Shown one piece after another: positions 8,117 through 16,248 of a stretch of 64,000 bases of DNA. The DNA comes from Geodermatophilus poikilotrophus. Lineage in GTDB: Bacteria; Actinomycetota; Actinomycetes; Mycobacteriales; Geodermatophilaceae. The first letter of the stretch is position 1. Every line of letters begins with the position of its first letter. The notes beneath the pieces are model-generated. The model was not told the origin of the DNA and did not search any database. It was given only the letters and a program-made list of their open reading frames with translations. The position numbers were made by a program, and so were the translations under genes. The stretch covers positions 589,663-653,662 of the forward strand of contig NZ_FOIE01000002.1 in the NCBI RefSeq assembly GCF_900111455.1. Reading direction: 5' to 3'.

Positions 8117-9109
8117 TCACGCCGACAGCAGCTTGTTCGACTTGGCCCGGTTGCAGCGCCAGCAGAGCGTCTGCAGATTCTCCTCTGTCGACAGGCCACC
8201 TCTCGACACGGGGACGATGTGGTCCACCTCAAGAAGCAGGTGCGGTTCGTCCATGAGCGACACCGAGCAATACCGACAAGTGTAGTCATCGCGTTCTTTG
8301 ATGTACTGACGAAGACCGACCGTCATCAAGGCGCGCTGCCCGGCAGCACTCTTCCTGTAGCGGATCTTCTCGGACAGCAGCGCGGTCAGCGCGTCGAGGG
8401 CATGGGTGTCCAACGTGACGGTGGTCCGCTGTGAGCTGTTTCCACCGGCACTGACGTACTCGAAGACGTACACCAGATAAGGAACACTCACCGGCGAGAG
8501 CTCAACACCCACGTGGTGCATGAATTCATCCGCGTAGTGCTTCAGGATGAAGGCTGGCGGATCGACCATCTCCGTGATGATCTCTTCGCGGTGGCGGAGA
8601 TTCGCGATGGCTTCTTCCAGCCGGGAGATGTCTTCGCCCAACCGCTCCGCGGCGGCCAACTGAAACTCGTCGGCTCTGACGTTGAAGTACTTGATCAGGT
8701 ACTTGAGGGGGTCGGCGCTGGCGTTCCGCACGACTTGCAACGAACAGTTGTGCACATTCGTCGACCGGAAGTCCGCCACGTTGCGGTCTCGACGGTAGTT
8801 GTACCTACTCGTGTTCTGAGTGGACGCCAGATGCGCATGGGCGCCCGTGGACGAAGTGCCCAGTTGGAACGATCCCTGATTACGGATCTCCGCGATGTAC
8901 TCCGCAACCTCATTGTGCTCGGCGACGAAGTCGGCGATGTCGGCCTTGAGCGCCATAAATTCTTCGCTGGCGAAGTACCGCTGCTTGCGGATGTGCCTGA
9001 TGATGCGAGGCAACGCTGCGGCGAGCACGACGGTCAAGGATACATACCAATACTGGATTGCAAGACCTATCGCCCCGAGAAAGAGCATCGGGACAATGAT
9101 GTACTGCAA
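8117..9109 (-). CDS. Membrane-anchored HNH endonuclease
   Basis: About 330 residues. The N-terminus is hydrophobic (IIVPMLFLGAIGLAIQYW, then VSLTVVLAAALPRIIRHI), giving two membrane segments. A long helical central region of unknown family follows. The C-terminal ~55 residues are an HNH nuclease: YTCRYC, EVDHIVPVSRGG, N-LQTLCWRCNRAKS, with two CxxC zinc pairs and the DH-P-GG-N core. The start is uncertain. The TTG at 9109 has AGGGGG 6 bases upstream and begins just before the first membrane segment. The ATG at 9268 (383 residues) has no ribosome site, and the added sequence looks non-coding. A nuclease tethered to the membrane is unusual for a homing HNH enzyme and resembles the effector layout of anti-phage systems (inference). 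Confidence 0.8.
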   Translation of the reverse strand: MQYIIVPMLFLGAIGLAIQYWYVSLTVVLAAALPRIIRHIRKQRYFASEEFMALKADIADFVAEHNEVAEYIAEIRNQGSFQLGTSSTGAHAHLASTQNTSRYNYRRDRNVADFRSTNVHNCSLQVVRNASADPLKYLIKYFNVRADEFQLAAAERLGEDISRLEEAIANLRHREEIITEMVDPPAFILKHYADEFMHHVGVELSPVSVPYLVYVFEYVSAGGNSSQRTTVTLDTHALDALTALLSEKIRYRKSAAGQRALMTVGLRQYIKERDDYTCRYCSVSLMDEPHLLLEVDHIVPVSRGGLSTEENLQTLCWRCNRAKSNKLLSA

Positions 9110-9654
9110 CGCGGACCCCCTGTGACTGCCTGGCGAAGACCCACATGGTCCTCTTTGGGCGCACAGAGTAACGAGTTCGTTCCGAAGAGGCACGGTTCCG
9201 GCCGCACGCGGTTGGGCGCGTCGCCCCCTCCCGGGCGGCTCGGCGGCACCCCGCGGATCGGACATCATTGACTGCGCAGGGTTCAGGCGGGCCGGCGAGC
9301 GGGTGCGTGTCTCTGAAGGCGGCTTCAGGGACGCGGTCTCCCCCTGGTCATCGAGGACACCCTCCCAGCAACGAACAACAGCGGAAGCCACACGGAGCGG
9401 ATGTGGTATGTCCACGTGTTCGGCGGCGCGACGATGTGCCCATGTGCGGCAGGGGCCGAGCGGAGCTGGTCTCTGTGGTCGCTCTCTGACTCTGCCTCGA
9501 CCCACGAGCGGCGCTTGGCTGCCCTCCTGGCCCCGGCTTACCTCGGGTGGTGCCGAAACTGCAGCGATTCCGGAGGGCTGCGGCTACTGCGCAGTGGGGA
9601 TCGACGAAGGCCTAAATCGTATCGGCGTACGCCGACGGCTAGACCATGTTGGAT
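9110..9654. other. Intergenic region with island repeat and a 14-base palindrome
   Basis: No convincing gene; the frames here are short or lack ribosome sites. It holds repeat A copy 4 (9309-9332). It also holds a perfect palindrome TCGGCGTACGCCGA at 9622-9635, which could be an operator or the terminator region of the gene ending at 9655. Confidence 0.45.
9309..9332. repeat. Island repeat A, copy 4
   Basis: Arms GTCTCTGAAG (9309-9318) and CTTCAGGGAC (9323-9332), one mismatch, loop GCGG. The short-loop variant of the family shared with copies 1 and 3. Confidence 0.7.
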
Positions 9655-10548
9655 TTATCGCTCATTGTCACCGGGGTGCAAAGGCGGGAGAGTGTGGAGG
9701 GGGGCGAACTCGCCCTGCATTATCCATTTAGTCGACTCGATGTTGCTGCACGAGCCACCGATGTCGAAGCCGATGTCCGCGATCTTTGCGGACACCTTGG
9801 CATTGATGCCGTAGTCGTCCTTGTAGTCGACCTCTAAGGCGTATGTCTCCAGGCCGTTCTTGAGGCGCATCTTCGCCACGCCCTGCCAGGTGCGCTCGTG
9901 CGGATACCAGATAAGTCCATCTGGCACACGAGGCGCCTGCGTGGGGGCTAGCGTGGCTGAGAGCAGGATTTCGCTATTCTGAGACGCCTGCTTCCCGACG
10001 TCTGAGCCAACGTCCACCGTCACGCCCTGAATAGGGACACCCAATGAGGCGGCTATCGACGCCGAGGTCGCCGTGCCCGCGACCTGACGAATCTTGATGG
10101 ATGTCGCTCCTAACCCAGCTAGAAGCTCCATCGCCTCAATTGCTTTCTGTTCGAACAGGGCACGATGGAAGGAGGCGAAGGGGATGTACTGCCGCTTCAA
10201 GGACGGGTGTCCCACGTAGACCACCTTGCGCCGCGGGTGGCCTGGTGGGAAGAGCAGCCCTTGGATGTCGGCCCTTGTGACTGATCGAATGTGGACGCCT
10301 TCTTCTGTTGCGCGGCGCGCCCTCTCCTCGTTCCAGCTGATGAGGCGCTGCACGGCCAAGGCAGCCAGTCCGGCGCCCGGCGATAGGACGACGGGAATGA
10401 CTGCGGCTGCTACTTCCCAGATCGACTTGTTCACCCCGAATAACTCCGACGGCTCAGGCGCCTTTTCCGGCGGCCGAATCTCGTCTGCGACAACGAGCAA
10501 CTGTCGGTCATCATATGGCTGAGCCAAGATCGATTCCGGTGCATCCAT
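9655..10548 (-). CDS. Membrane-associated protein of unknown function
   Basis: 297 residues from the ATG at 10548; GGAGCGGAAG lies upstream. An upstream in-frame ATG at 10668 would add 40 unlikely residues. A polar, proline-rich N-terminus of about 35 residues is followed by a hydrophobic segment (WEVAAAVIPVVLSPGAGLAALAV). Next comes an alpha/beta region (KVVYVGHPSLKRQYIPFASF, AMELLAGLGATSIKIRQVAG) and a strand-rich C-terminal half ending near GFDIGGSCSN. No known family or catalytic motif is recognised. GC is lower than in the chromosome around it, and it shares strand with the HNH gene 0.4 kb downstream. The segment-plus-beta architecture would suit a membrane-acting effector, but that is speculation. 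Confidence 0.7.
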   Translation of the reverse strand: MDAPESILAQPYDDRQLLVVADEIRPPEKAPEPSELFGVNKSIWEVAAAVIPVVLSPGAGLAALAVQRLISWNEERARRATEEGVHIRSVTRADIQGLLFPPGHPRRKVVYVGHPSLKRQYIPFASFHRALFEQKAIEAMELLAGLGATSIKIRQVAGTATSASIAASLGVPIQGVTVDVGSDVGKQASQNSEILLSATLAPTQAPRVPDGLIWYPHERTWQGVAKMRLKNGLETYALEVDYKDDYGINAKVSAKIADIGFDIGGSCSNIESTKWIMQGEFAPLHTLPPLHPGDNER

Positions 10549-11284
10549 AGGTGACTTCCGCTCCTTCGGCCGGTGTGCTTGTGACAGGCTATGCCCCCCG
10601 GCTTTGCTTGTGCCGAGGGCTCCATTCAAGGCCACCTCCTGCGGCGAGTGCTCCTCGACGCGCAGCACCTGAGCGAAAGCATGCAGGCTGAGTTCGACCC
10701 TCAGAGGTGGGTCCGACAGACCCTCGCAACATCATCTGTATCTCCTTCCGGCCGCTCGCCCTGCAGTCGGCGCTTGCCGGCCTCCCGGTCGTCGGCCACC
10801 TGCGCCGCCGCACCTCGGCCCGGCGGCGTTCTGCGCTCCATGGCGGCCAGTAGGCCGCCGACGAAGCACGCCAGCGGCGCCAGACGTCCGGTCGACCACC
10901 TGTCTCGGGGCTTCGGTCAGCGATCTCGTGCGAACTCGAACGTCCCAAGGCGGCCCGCGGAGTTGGCGGGGCGGGTCCTGCGGGCTCGCGAGCCAGCCAC
11001 AATCTCCTGCCGCAGGTTCACGCAAGCGCATGGGCCGCCGCTTGCGGCGGTTTCGCCCGGACGCTTGCATCCATGGTCACCAGGTTCAGGACGTGTGCAG
11101 CCAGGCTCCACGGACAGGAGGCTGTCCCTAAGTGGGCCGCTCAGGGACACGAACTGGCGTCAGGAGCCAGCCCGCGGCCCCCGGGTGGCGTCACTTCGAA
11201 GTGGGATCGAGCTGCTTCAGCGACCGTCACCTGTTCGGGGACCTGCGCTCGACGTTGCGGGCCCGGGCGGACACAGTGTTGTGC
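10549..11284. other. 736-base region without a convincing gene
   Basis: GC-rich and open in several frames on both strands, but none has a ribosome site, recognisable domain or sensible composition (Arg/Pro/Ala-rich shadows). A minus-strand frame near 10850 reads FVGGLLAAMERRTPPGRGA and could be the tail of a decayed gene. Repeat A copy 5 is at 11123-11149. An additional hairpin, GGACAG-GAGG-CTGTCC (11112-11127), runs into it. Confidence 0.45.
11123..11149. repeat. Island repeat A, copy 5
   Basis: Arms TGTCCCT (11123-11129) and AGGGACA (11143-11149) around AAGTGGGCCGCTC. Differs from copy 6 at only three or four positions. Confidence 0.8.
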
Positions 11285-11944
11285 ATGTTCCCCGCCGGCG
11301 GCCCTAGGCCGCCTCCGGATCCGGCGCGCGCAGGCCTGCCGCGAACGTTGATGGCGGCGACCGTAGTGCTGGGTCTGCTCGCGATAATGGTGGGACTACT
11401 GCCATGGCCGCAGCCGCTGTTGGTGCCGGGAACCACCTGGCTGGTCGACGACGTGCCCGGGCCGCTATGGGTTCTCGTGCTCTCCACGGCTCCGCTCTGT
11501 CTCGGGACCGCCGTGGTCCTGCTGAGGCGTGAGACGGGTCTTAGCGCTCGGAGCCCGGTGTTCTGGGCGTGGCTCGCGGTCGTTGTGGTCGCTGCCGCGG
11601 CGCTGGTGTGGAACGCGCTGTACGCGTCCGCACTGTCGGACCGTGTCTTTGGCGCAATCATCCCGATCTTCCACTGGCTGTTCACCTTCACCCCGGCCGT
11701 CCTTGCTGGCTTGCTTTTCGGTGGTCGCGGGCGCCGCGCAGGATGGGCCGCAGGGCTGGGGACCGGGGTGGTCACTCTGCCGTTGTTCGCGCTGTCGTGG
11801 GCCCTGTTGGCTGGTCCTGAAGAATTCTCGCTCGCCGGGATTGCGGGCCTCTTGTCCATCACCGGCATCTTGGGAGTGGCTCCGCTGTTCGCGGGTGTGG
11901 CCCTGGCCGGGGCGATGGGCGGAGCAGCGAGAATTCCGCGGTGA
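11285..11944 (+). CDS. Multi-pass membrane protein of unknown function
   Basis: 219 residues from ATG 11285 (other possible starts: GTG 11276, ATG 11351). Five or six hydrophobic segments are visible: TLMAATVVLGLLAIMVGLLP, GPLWVLVLSTAPLCLGTAV, FWAWLAVVVVAAAALVW, IIPIFHWLFTFTPAVLAGLL, VVTLPLFALSWALLAG and IAGLLSITGILGVAPLFAG. No charged catalytic motif or known family is recognised. It lies at the right side of the accessory island between repeat A copies 5 and 6. It is probably a real integral membrane protein; its function is unknown. Confidence 0.7.
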   Translation: MFPAGGPRPPPDPARAGLPRTLMAATVVLGLLAIMVGLLPWPQPLLVPGTTWLVDDVPGPLWVLVLSTAPLCLGTAVVLLRRETGLSARSPVFWAWLAVVVVAAAALVWNALYASALSDRVFGAIIPIFHWLFTFTPAVLAGLLFGGRGRRAGWAAGLGTGVVTLPLFALSWALLAGPEEFSLAGIAGLLSITGILGVAPLFAGVALAGAMGGAARIPR

Positions 11945-12253
11945 ATCGAGTGCGCCCACCGCGAGATGATCGACTTTAGGGCGACGTTGCGAGCTCTACG
12001 GGAGACCGCTCGGTGTCCCTGAATGGGCCGCTCAGGGACACGGGTGACTCCAGGGACGCGCCTCGTGTCCCGCTGCAAGGCCAGCGCCTCCCGGCGTGGA
12101 TCGCTCGAGGGCTACCGAGTACGGCGGGCGAGGATGATGGCGTCCGGCTGGAACGCCGACCGCGAGGGGCGCCCTTCGTCGTGGACGCCGCTCTGCGGGA
12201 GGACCGGCTGGAGACGCGGGTTCTCTCGGCCAGCATCTGGTCTGTCGGGTGGC
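11945..12253. other. Intergenic region between convergent genes, carrying island repeat A
   Basis: 309 bases with no convincing gene. It contains the best copy of repeat A (12013-12041). A further CAGGGACGCG fragment at 12051-12060 looks like part of another copy. Confidence 0.5.
12013..12041. repeat. Island repeat A, copy 6 (best conserved)
   Basis: Perfect 10-base arms GTGTCCCTGA (12013-12022) and TCAGGGACAC (12032-12041) around ATGGGCCGC. It marks the right border of the accessory island. Confidence 0.85.
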
Positions 12254-12850
12254 TCAGCCTCGAGGCAGGGCCCGGCCGTCGGGCAGGGTGCGGCCGCTCA
12301 GGAGCGCCACGAGGAGGCCGCTGTCGGCGCGCACGCCGTCGCCGCTGCCCCAGCTCCAGTCCGTGTCGGCGGCCTCGAGGCGGGCGCCGGTCAGGTCGAC
12401 GCCGAACAGTGCGCCGTTGGCAGCGGCCAGCTGGTCGAGGACGGCGACCACGGCCCCTCTCGGCGCGACCGTCGGCCGGTCGAGCGCGATGGTGATGTCG
12501 AGGGAGTGGATGACGGCGTGGCTGAGCGCACCGGCCGCGCCGCCGCCCGGCGGCTGCCACGCGTGCAGCAGCGGGGAGCGGAGCGCGTCCAGCAGGTCGG
12601 CGAGCGGCATGGCGGCGTCGCGCGCGGCCACGGTGTCGGAGAGCACGGTGAAGTCCCCGCCGGCCGCCGCCATCTCGGCGCCGAACTGCTCGGGTGTCAG
12701 CCGTGCCGGCATCGTCATGTGCGCGACCACGTGCCGGACCTGCCACTCCTCGCACAGCGACGGGGCGTCCCAGGCCTCGGCGGGCGCCGAGGCGAGCAGG
12801 TCGGCGAGGCCGTCGCAGGTCGGCGCCACCCAGGACTGCAGGTCGGTCAC
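12254..12850 (-). CDS. Maleylpyruvate isomerase/DinB-fold mycothiol-dependent family protein
   Basis: 198 residues. The N-terminal DinB/MDMPI four-helix fold shows LCEEWQVRHVVAHMT, the WxVRD-VAH-type metal-binding motif of mycothiol-dependent isomerases and transferases. A second His (LSHAVIHSLDITIAL) follows, and the C-terminal part carries TDWSWGSGDGVRA. Such proteins often act as mycothiol S-transferases on electrophiles or are uncharacterised. It starts with GTG at 12850 (AGGAG 6 bases upstream), overlapping the SRPBCC stop by 4 bases. It is the last gene of a three-gene coupled operon led by an ArsR regulator. Confidence 0.85.
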   Translation of the reverse strand: MTDLQSWVAPTCDGLADLLASAPAEAWDAPSLCEEWQVRHVVAHMTMPARLTPEQFGAEMAAAGGDFTVLSDTVAARDAAMPLADLLDALRSPLLHAWQPPGGGAAGALSHAVIHSLDITIALDRPTVAPRGAVVAVLDQLAAANGALFGVDLTGARLEAADTDWSWGSGDGVRADSGLLVALLSGRTLPDGRALPRG

Positions 12851-13287
12851 GGTCGCTCCTCTCGGATCAGGCGGGCGAGGTGTTCCTCGAGCTCGTCGAG
12901 GGAGGTGAGGAAGCCGGCGCGGGCCTCGGGCGAGCGCATCGGCTCGGGCAGGTGCCGCTGGTGGACGACGAGCTCGGTGCAGCCGTCGCCGAGGTCGGTG
13001 AGCGTGCCGGTCGTGTGCACACCAGTGGCCGGCTCGGCCCAGGCGAGCCGTTCCGGCGGCACGACCTCGGTGAACCTGGCGACCATCCGGTGGCTGCCGT
13101 GGTCGCCGACCATCAGGGTCTCGAACCGGCCTCCGGCGTGCAGCTCGACGACGATGCCGTCCAGCGGGGTGGTCATCCCGCGCGGCCCCCAGAACTGCGC
13201 GAGCTCCGTGGGCTCGGTCAGGCACCGCCACACCAGCTCGCGCGGCGCGCGGAGGACCCGCCGGTGGACCAGCTCGTCGGCGTTCAC
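12847..13287 (-). CDS. SRPBCC (AHSA1/START-fold) domain protein
   Basis: 146 residues beginning MNADELVHRRVLRAPRELVW, the start of the activator-of-Hsp90 ATPase-like (AHSA1) fold. WGPRGMTTP and the LAWAEPATGVHTTGTLTDLG strands are typical. The fold provides a hydrophobic ligand pocket. Members beside ArsR regulators are usually toxicant- or ligand-binding proteins of unknown chemistry. It starts with GTG at 13287 within the arsR stop (GTGA overlap), and its own stop overlaps the next start in the same way. Confidence 0.88.
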   Translation of the reverse strand: MNADELVHRRVLRAPRELVWRCLTEPTELAQFWGPRGMTTPLDGIVVELHAGGRFETLMVGDHGSHRMVARFTEVVPPERLAWAEPATGVHTTGTLTDLGDGCTELVVHQRHLPEPMRSPEARAGFLTSLDELEEHLARLIREERP

Positions 13288-13631
13288 CGCTGGTAGCCCT
13301 CCTGCAGGCGGGCCAGGTGCGCCTCGAGCCGGTCCACCCGGTCGGCCCACGCCCGCCGGCTCTCCTCGATCCAGGACACCGCGGCCTCCAGCGCCTGCGG
13401 TTCCAGTCGGCACGGGCGGGTCTGCCGGTGCCGGCTGCGGCTGACCAGGCCGCACCGCTCGAGCACCCCGATGTGCTGCGACACCGCCTGGAGGCTCATG
13501 GCGTACGGGGCCGCGAGCTCTCCGACCGTCGCCTCGCCCTCGCTCAGCCGGGCCACGATGTCGCGCCGGGTGCGGTCGGCGAGCGCGGCGAACATCGCGT
13601 CGAGCCGCTCGTCGTCGACTGTGACCTCCAC
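13284..13631 (-). CDS. ArsR/SmtB-family transcriptional repressor
   Basis: A 115-residue winged helix-turn-helix protein. MFAALADRTRRDIVARLSEGEATVGELA and the recognition helix MSLQAVSQHIGVLERCGLVSRSR are diagnostic. No CxC metal site is present in the recognition helix region, so it probably senses an organic ligand rather than metal, like most ArsR proteins paired with SRPBCC genes. GTG start. It very likely represses its own operon through the repeated TCAAG/CTTGA elements at 13641-13672. Confidence 0.92.
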   Translation of the reverse strand: MEVTVDDERLDAMFAALADRTRRDIVARLSEGEATVGELAAPYAMSLQAVSQHIGVLERCGLVSRSRHRQTRPCRLEPQALEAAVSWIEESRRAWADRVDRLEAHLARLQEGYQR

Positions 13632-13640
13632 GAGACTTAG

Positions 13641-13672
13641 TCAAGCAGATGCTTTATCAAGCTGCAACTTGA
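13641..13672 (-). promoter_or_regulatory. Probable ArsR operator/promoter
   Basis: An AT-rich island upstream of arsR. It holds AAGCA-GA-TGCTT (13643-13654) and CAAG-CTGCAA-CTTG (13658-13671), two adjacent imperfect palindromes of the kind ArsR dimers bind. They overlap the expected promoter. Confidence 0.6.
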
Positions 13673-13876
13673 GGACGCCGCCTGCCGAGCGTGGTGGGAG
13701 CTCCGACGCACGGGAAGGTCGTCGGGGCGACCGCCGACGGCGCCGGATCGACCACGCGAGTCGGGACGAGGGCGTGCTCGGATCCGGCCGGATCCGCCAC
13801 CCTCGTCCGTCGTGCCGAGGTGTTCCTGACGGGTCTGCACCCGGCGGGCGAGGGCCCTCGTACGCGGGACGCGAGC

Positions 13877-14464
13877 TCAGGGCAGGGGGCGGCGCATCAG
13901 CACCCGGGGGAACCCGCCTGCGACGGCGTCGGTGTCCGCGGCCTTGGTGAACCCGGCCTTCTCGAACAGGCTCCGGGTGCCGACGAAGGCCATGGTCGGG
14001 TCGACCCGCCGGCTCCCGTTGTCCGCCGGGTACCCCTCGACGGCGGGGGCACCGTTGGCTGCGGCGTAGTCCACCGCCCCGCGGACGAGCGCGTGCGCGA
14101 TGCCCCGGCCGCGATGACCCGGACGCACGCGGATGCACCACAGGGACCACACGGGCAGGTCGTCGACGTGGGGGATCTTCCGGGAGCGCTCGAACGGCAG
14201 CTCCGCCCGCGGAGCGACCGCGGCCCAGCCGACCACCTCGCCCTCGTCGTAGGCGAGCACCCCCGGGGCGACCGGGCGGCCGGTCAGTTCGCGGACGTAC
14301 TTCCGGCGGGCCGGTCCGACGAGTTCCCGGTTGGTCCTCGAGTCGAGTCGGTGGCTGAGGCACCAGCAGACGCTGGACGTCGGGTTCTTGGGGCCGAGCA
14401 CGACCGCGACGTCGTCGAACCGCGCCCTCGTCGCCGGCTCGATCTCGACACCCACCTCGCCCAC
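13877..14464 (-). CDS. GNAT-family N-acetyltransferase
   Basis: About 195 residues from GTG 14464 (GTG 14455 also possible). The acetyl-CoA-binding motif A reads LWCIRVRPGHRGRGIAHALV, preceded by the ELPFERSRKIPHVDDLPVWS segment and followed by GAPAVEGYPAD and FVGTRSLFEKAGF. This arrangement is common in actinobacterial GNAT proteins of unknown substrate, some annotated as antibiotic-type acetyltransferases. It stands just downstream of the monooxygenase operon on the same strand, 83 bases after its stop, so read-through is possible. Confidence 0.88.
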   Translation of the reverse strand: MGEVGVEIEPATRARFDDVAVVLGPKNPTSSVCWCLSHRLDSRTNRELVGPARRKYVRELTGRPVAPGVLAYDEGEVVGWAAVAPRAELPFERSRKIPHVDDLPVWSLWCIRVRPGHRGRGIAHALVRGAVDYAAANGAPAVEGYPADNGSRRVDPTMAFVGTRSLFEKAGFTKAADTDAVAGGFPRVLMRRPLP

Positions 14465-14547
14465 GCTAGCGCCGGCGGCGGTGGCCGACCACGCCCACGG
14501 GGACGGCCCGGGAGCCGACCCGCGGAGCACCGGCCGGCACCCCGCGG

Positions 14548-16248
14548 TCAGTCCTCGGGCAGCCGCACCGGCGCGAGCTCGTCGAACAGGTCGCCCGGGC
14601 CGGGGTTGTCCGGGTGGCTGCGCCCGCCGAGGTGGTGGACGACGCCCCACACCGCGTTGAGCGCCGTCTGCACCGCGCCCTCGGCCCAGCCGGCGGTCCA
14701 GGAGATGTCGTCGCCGGCGAGGAACAGGCCGCGGTACTGCTCGGGCAGCTCGTCCTGCTTGAAGTGGGTGAACAGCCGCCGCTGGTAGCGGTAGTGGCCG
14801 GGCAGGTTGGCCTTGAACGCGCCCATGAAGTCGCGCTCGGACTCCCAGGACACGGTCACCGGCGAGGCGATGACGTGCCGGCGCAGGTCGACGTCGGGGT
14901 AGATCTCGCGCAGCGAGGCCAGCATGACCTCCATGCGCTCGGTCGCCGACAGCGGCAGCCACTTCAGCGAGTCGTCGGCCCAGGTGTAGCTCAGGCAGAT
15001 CAGCCCCGGCCTGCCCTCGCCCTGGTCGAGCAGGTAGGTGCCGCGGGTCATCCGGTCCGACAGCGTCATGCTCATCCGGTGCCGGCCGGTCTGCGGGTCG
15101 ACGTCCTGCCAGAACGGCCGGTCGACCAGGCAGAACAGCTTCGTCGAGCCCATGTAGTGGGTGCGCTCGATCGCCGTCCAGTGGTCGATGGGGAACAGGC
15201 TCTCGTCGCAGACGATGCGGGAGAGCAGGTTCCAGCTCTGCGCGGTGAACACCGCCGCCCCGTACGTCCGGATGCCGCCGGCCTCGTCGGTGACGGTCAG
15301 GCAGTTCGGCGCGGTCCGGTGCAGCCGGGTCACCCCGGGCAGCGGCCGCCCGCCCGGGTGCAGCGACGCGAGGCTGGTGCCCGCCGGCCAGTGCACCGGC
15401 GCCTCGACCTCGCGGCGCCACAGCCCGACCGGGATCTGCTGGGAGCCGCCCACGATCGACAGGTGGTCGTCGTCGGCGGCGGTGTAGACCACCCGCAGGA
15501 TCTCGAGCATCGAGTTCGGGTAGTCGGTGTCCCAGCCGCCGGTGCCGAAGCCGACCTGCCCGAAGACCTCGCGGTGGCGGAAGGACCGGAACGCGGGCGA
15601 CGCGGCGAGGAACCCGTAGAAGGTGGTGTCGTCGAGCTGCTCGACCAGCTCGTCCCAGATCACCTTGATCGTCTTGACGTCGCGGTCGCGGATCGCCCGC
15701 TGCATCTCCTCGAGGCGGGCGCCGCCGATCAGCGTCTCGTGCCACGCGTCGGCGACCTCGCGGTAGAGCGGGGGCAGGTCGTCGAGGGTGTGCGCGTAGT
15801 GCGTCTCCCCCTTGAGGTCGACGACGGTGCTGGGGGTGGCGACGTCGAGCGGGTTCGGGAAGCGCGTCGTCCGCAGGCCGAGGTCGCGCACGTAGGAGAA
15901 CAGGGCGGTCGACGACGGCGGGAAGCGCATCGCGCCCATCTCGGCCACCACGCCGGGGTGGCCCTCGAAACCGACCGAGCGCAGCCGGCCGCCGATCTCG
16001 TGCGCCTCGTAGACGACCGGCTTGAGGCCCAGCTTCAGCAGCTCGTAGGCGGTGACGATGCCCGACAGGCCGCCGCCGATGACGGCGACCTCGGTGCCGT
16101 GCTCGGCCTCGGGCACCTCGCCGAGCCCGGCCGGGTGGGCCAGCCAGTCGTCGTAGGCGAAGGGGAAGTCCGGGCCGAACATGGTCAGCGGCCGGGCCGG
16201 GCGCTCCTCGCCCGGCTCGTGGGCGGCGACGGGGATGGCGGAGGTCAT
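14548..16248 (-). CDS. Flavin amino-acid 2-monooxygenase (lysine/arginine 2-monooxygenase type)
   Basis: 566 residues, FAD amine-oxidase fold. This family oxidatively decarboxylates an L-amino acid to the amide: lysine to 5-aminovaleramide, or arginine to 4-guanidinobutyramide. The N-terminal FGPDFPFAYDDW and HPAGLG, the FAD-binding VAVIGGGLSGIVTAYE (54-69), the VFGQVGFGTGGWDTDYPNSM block and the C-terminal AGDDISWTAGWAEGAVQT and HPDNPGPGDLF closely match, from memory, Pseudomonas lysine 2-monooxygenase DavB rather than putrescine oxidase. Its length also fits the monooxygenase group. It overlaps the amidase gene by 4 bases (ATGA), as expected for successive enzymes. Substrate choice is open; the divergent ureohydrolase and cationic permease favour arginine. 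Confidence 0.88.
   Translation of the reverse strand: MTSAIPVAAHEPGEERPARPLTMFGPDFPFAYDDWLAHPAGLGEVPEAEHGTEVAVIGGGLSGIVTAYELLKLGLKPVVYEAHEIGGRLRSVGFEGHPGVVAEMGAMRFPPSSTALFSYVRDLGLRTTRFPNPLDVATPSTVVDLKGETHYAHTLDDLPPLYREVADAWHETLIGGARLEEMQRAIRDRDVKTIKVIWDELVEQLDDTTFYGFLAASPAFRSFRHREVFGQVGFGTGGWDTDYPNSMLEILRVVYTAADDDHLSIVGGSQQIPVGLWRREVEAPVHWPAGTSLASLHPGGRPLPGVTRLHRTAPNCLTVTDEAGGIRTYGAAVFTAQSWNLLSRIVCDESLFPIDHWTAIERTHYMGSTKLFCLVDRPFWQDVDPQTGRHRMSMTLSDRMTRGTYLLDQGEGRPGLICLSYTWADDSLKWLPLSATERMEVMLASLREIYPDVDLRRHVIASPVTVSWESERDFMGAFKANLPGHYRYQRRLFTHFKQDELPEQYRGLFLAGDDISWTAGWAEGAVQTALNAVWGVVHHLGGRSHPDNPGPGDLFDELAPVRLPED

Noticed and set aside
9110..9505. N-terminal extension of the HNH nuclease up to 9505
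   Set aside because: It runs through repeat A copy 4, lacks a ribosome site and has Pro/Arg-rich non-coding character.
10591..11307. A 238-codon plus-strand frame in the island
   Set aside because: No ribosome site or domain; composition like other shadows and it covers a repeat copy.
5359..12041. CRISPR array from the repeated island units
   Set aside because: Spacing is irregular (hundreds to thousands of bases), units are palindromic and vary, and no cas gene is present.
14465..15745. A 622-codon frame that would fuse the GNAT protein to an upstream sequence
   Set aside because: Upstream part is a shadow of the monooxygenase gene; GNAT homology begins near 14464.
14548..16248. Putrescine oxidase as the name for the FAD amine oxidase
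   Set aside because: Length (566), the FGPDFPFAYDDW start, the HPDNPGPGD end and the coupled amidase fit amino-acid 2-monooxygenases better.
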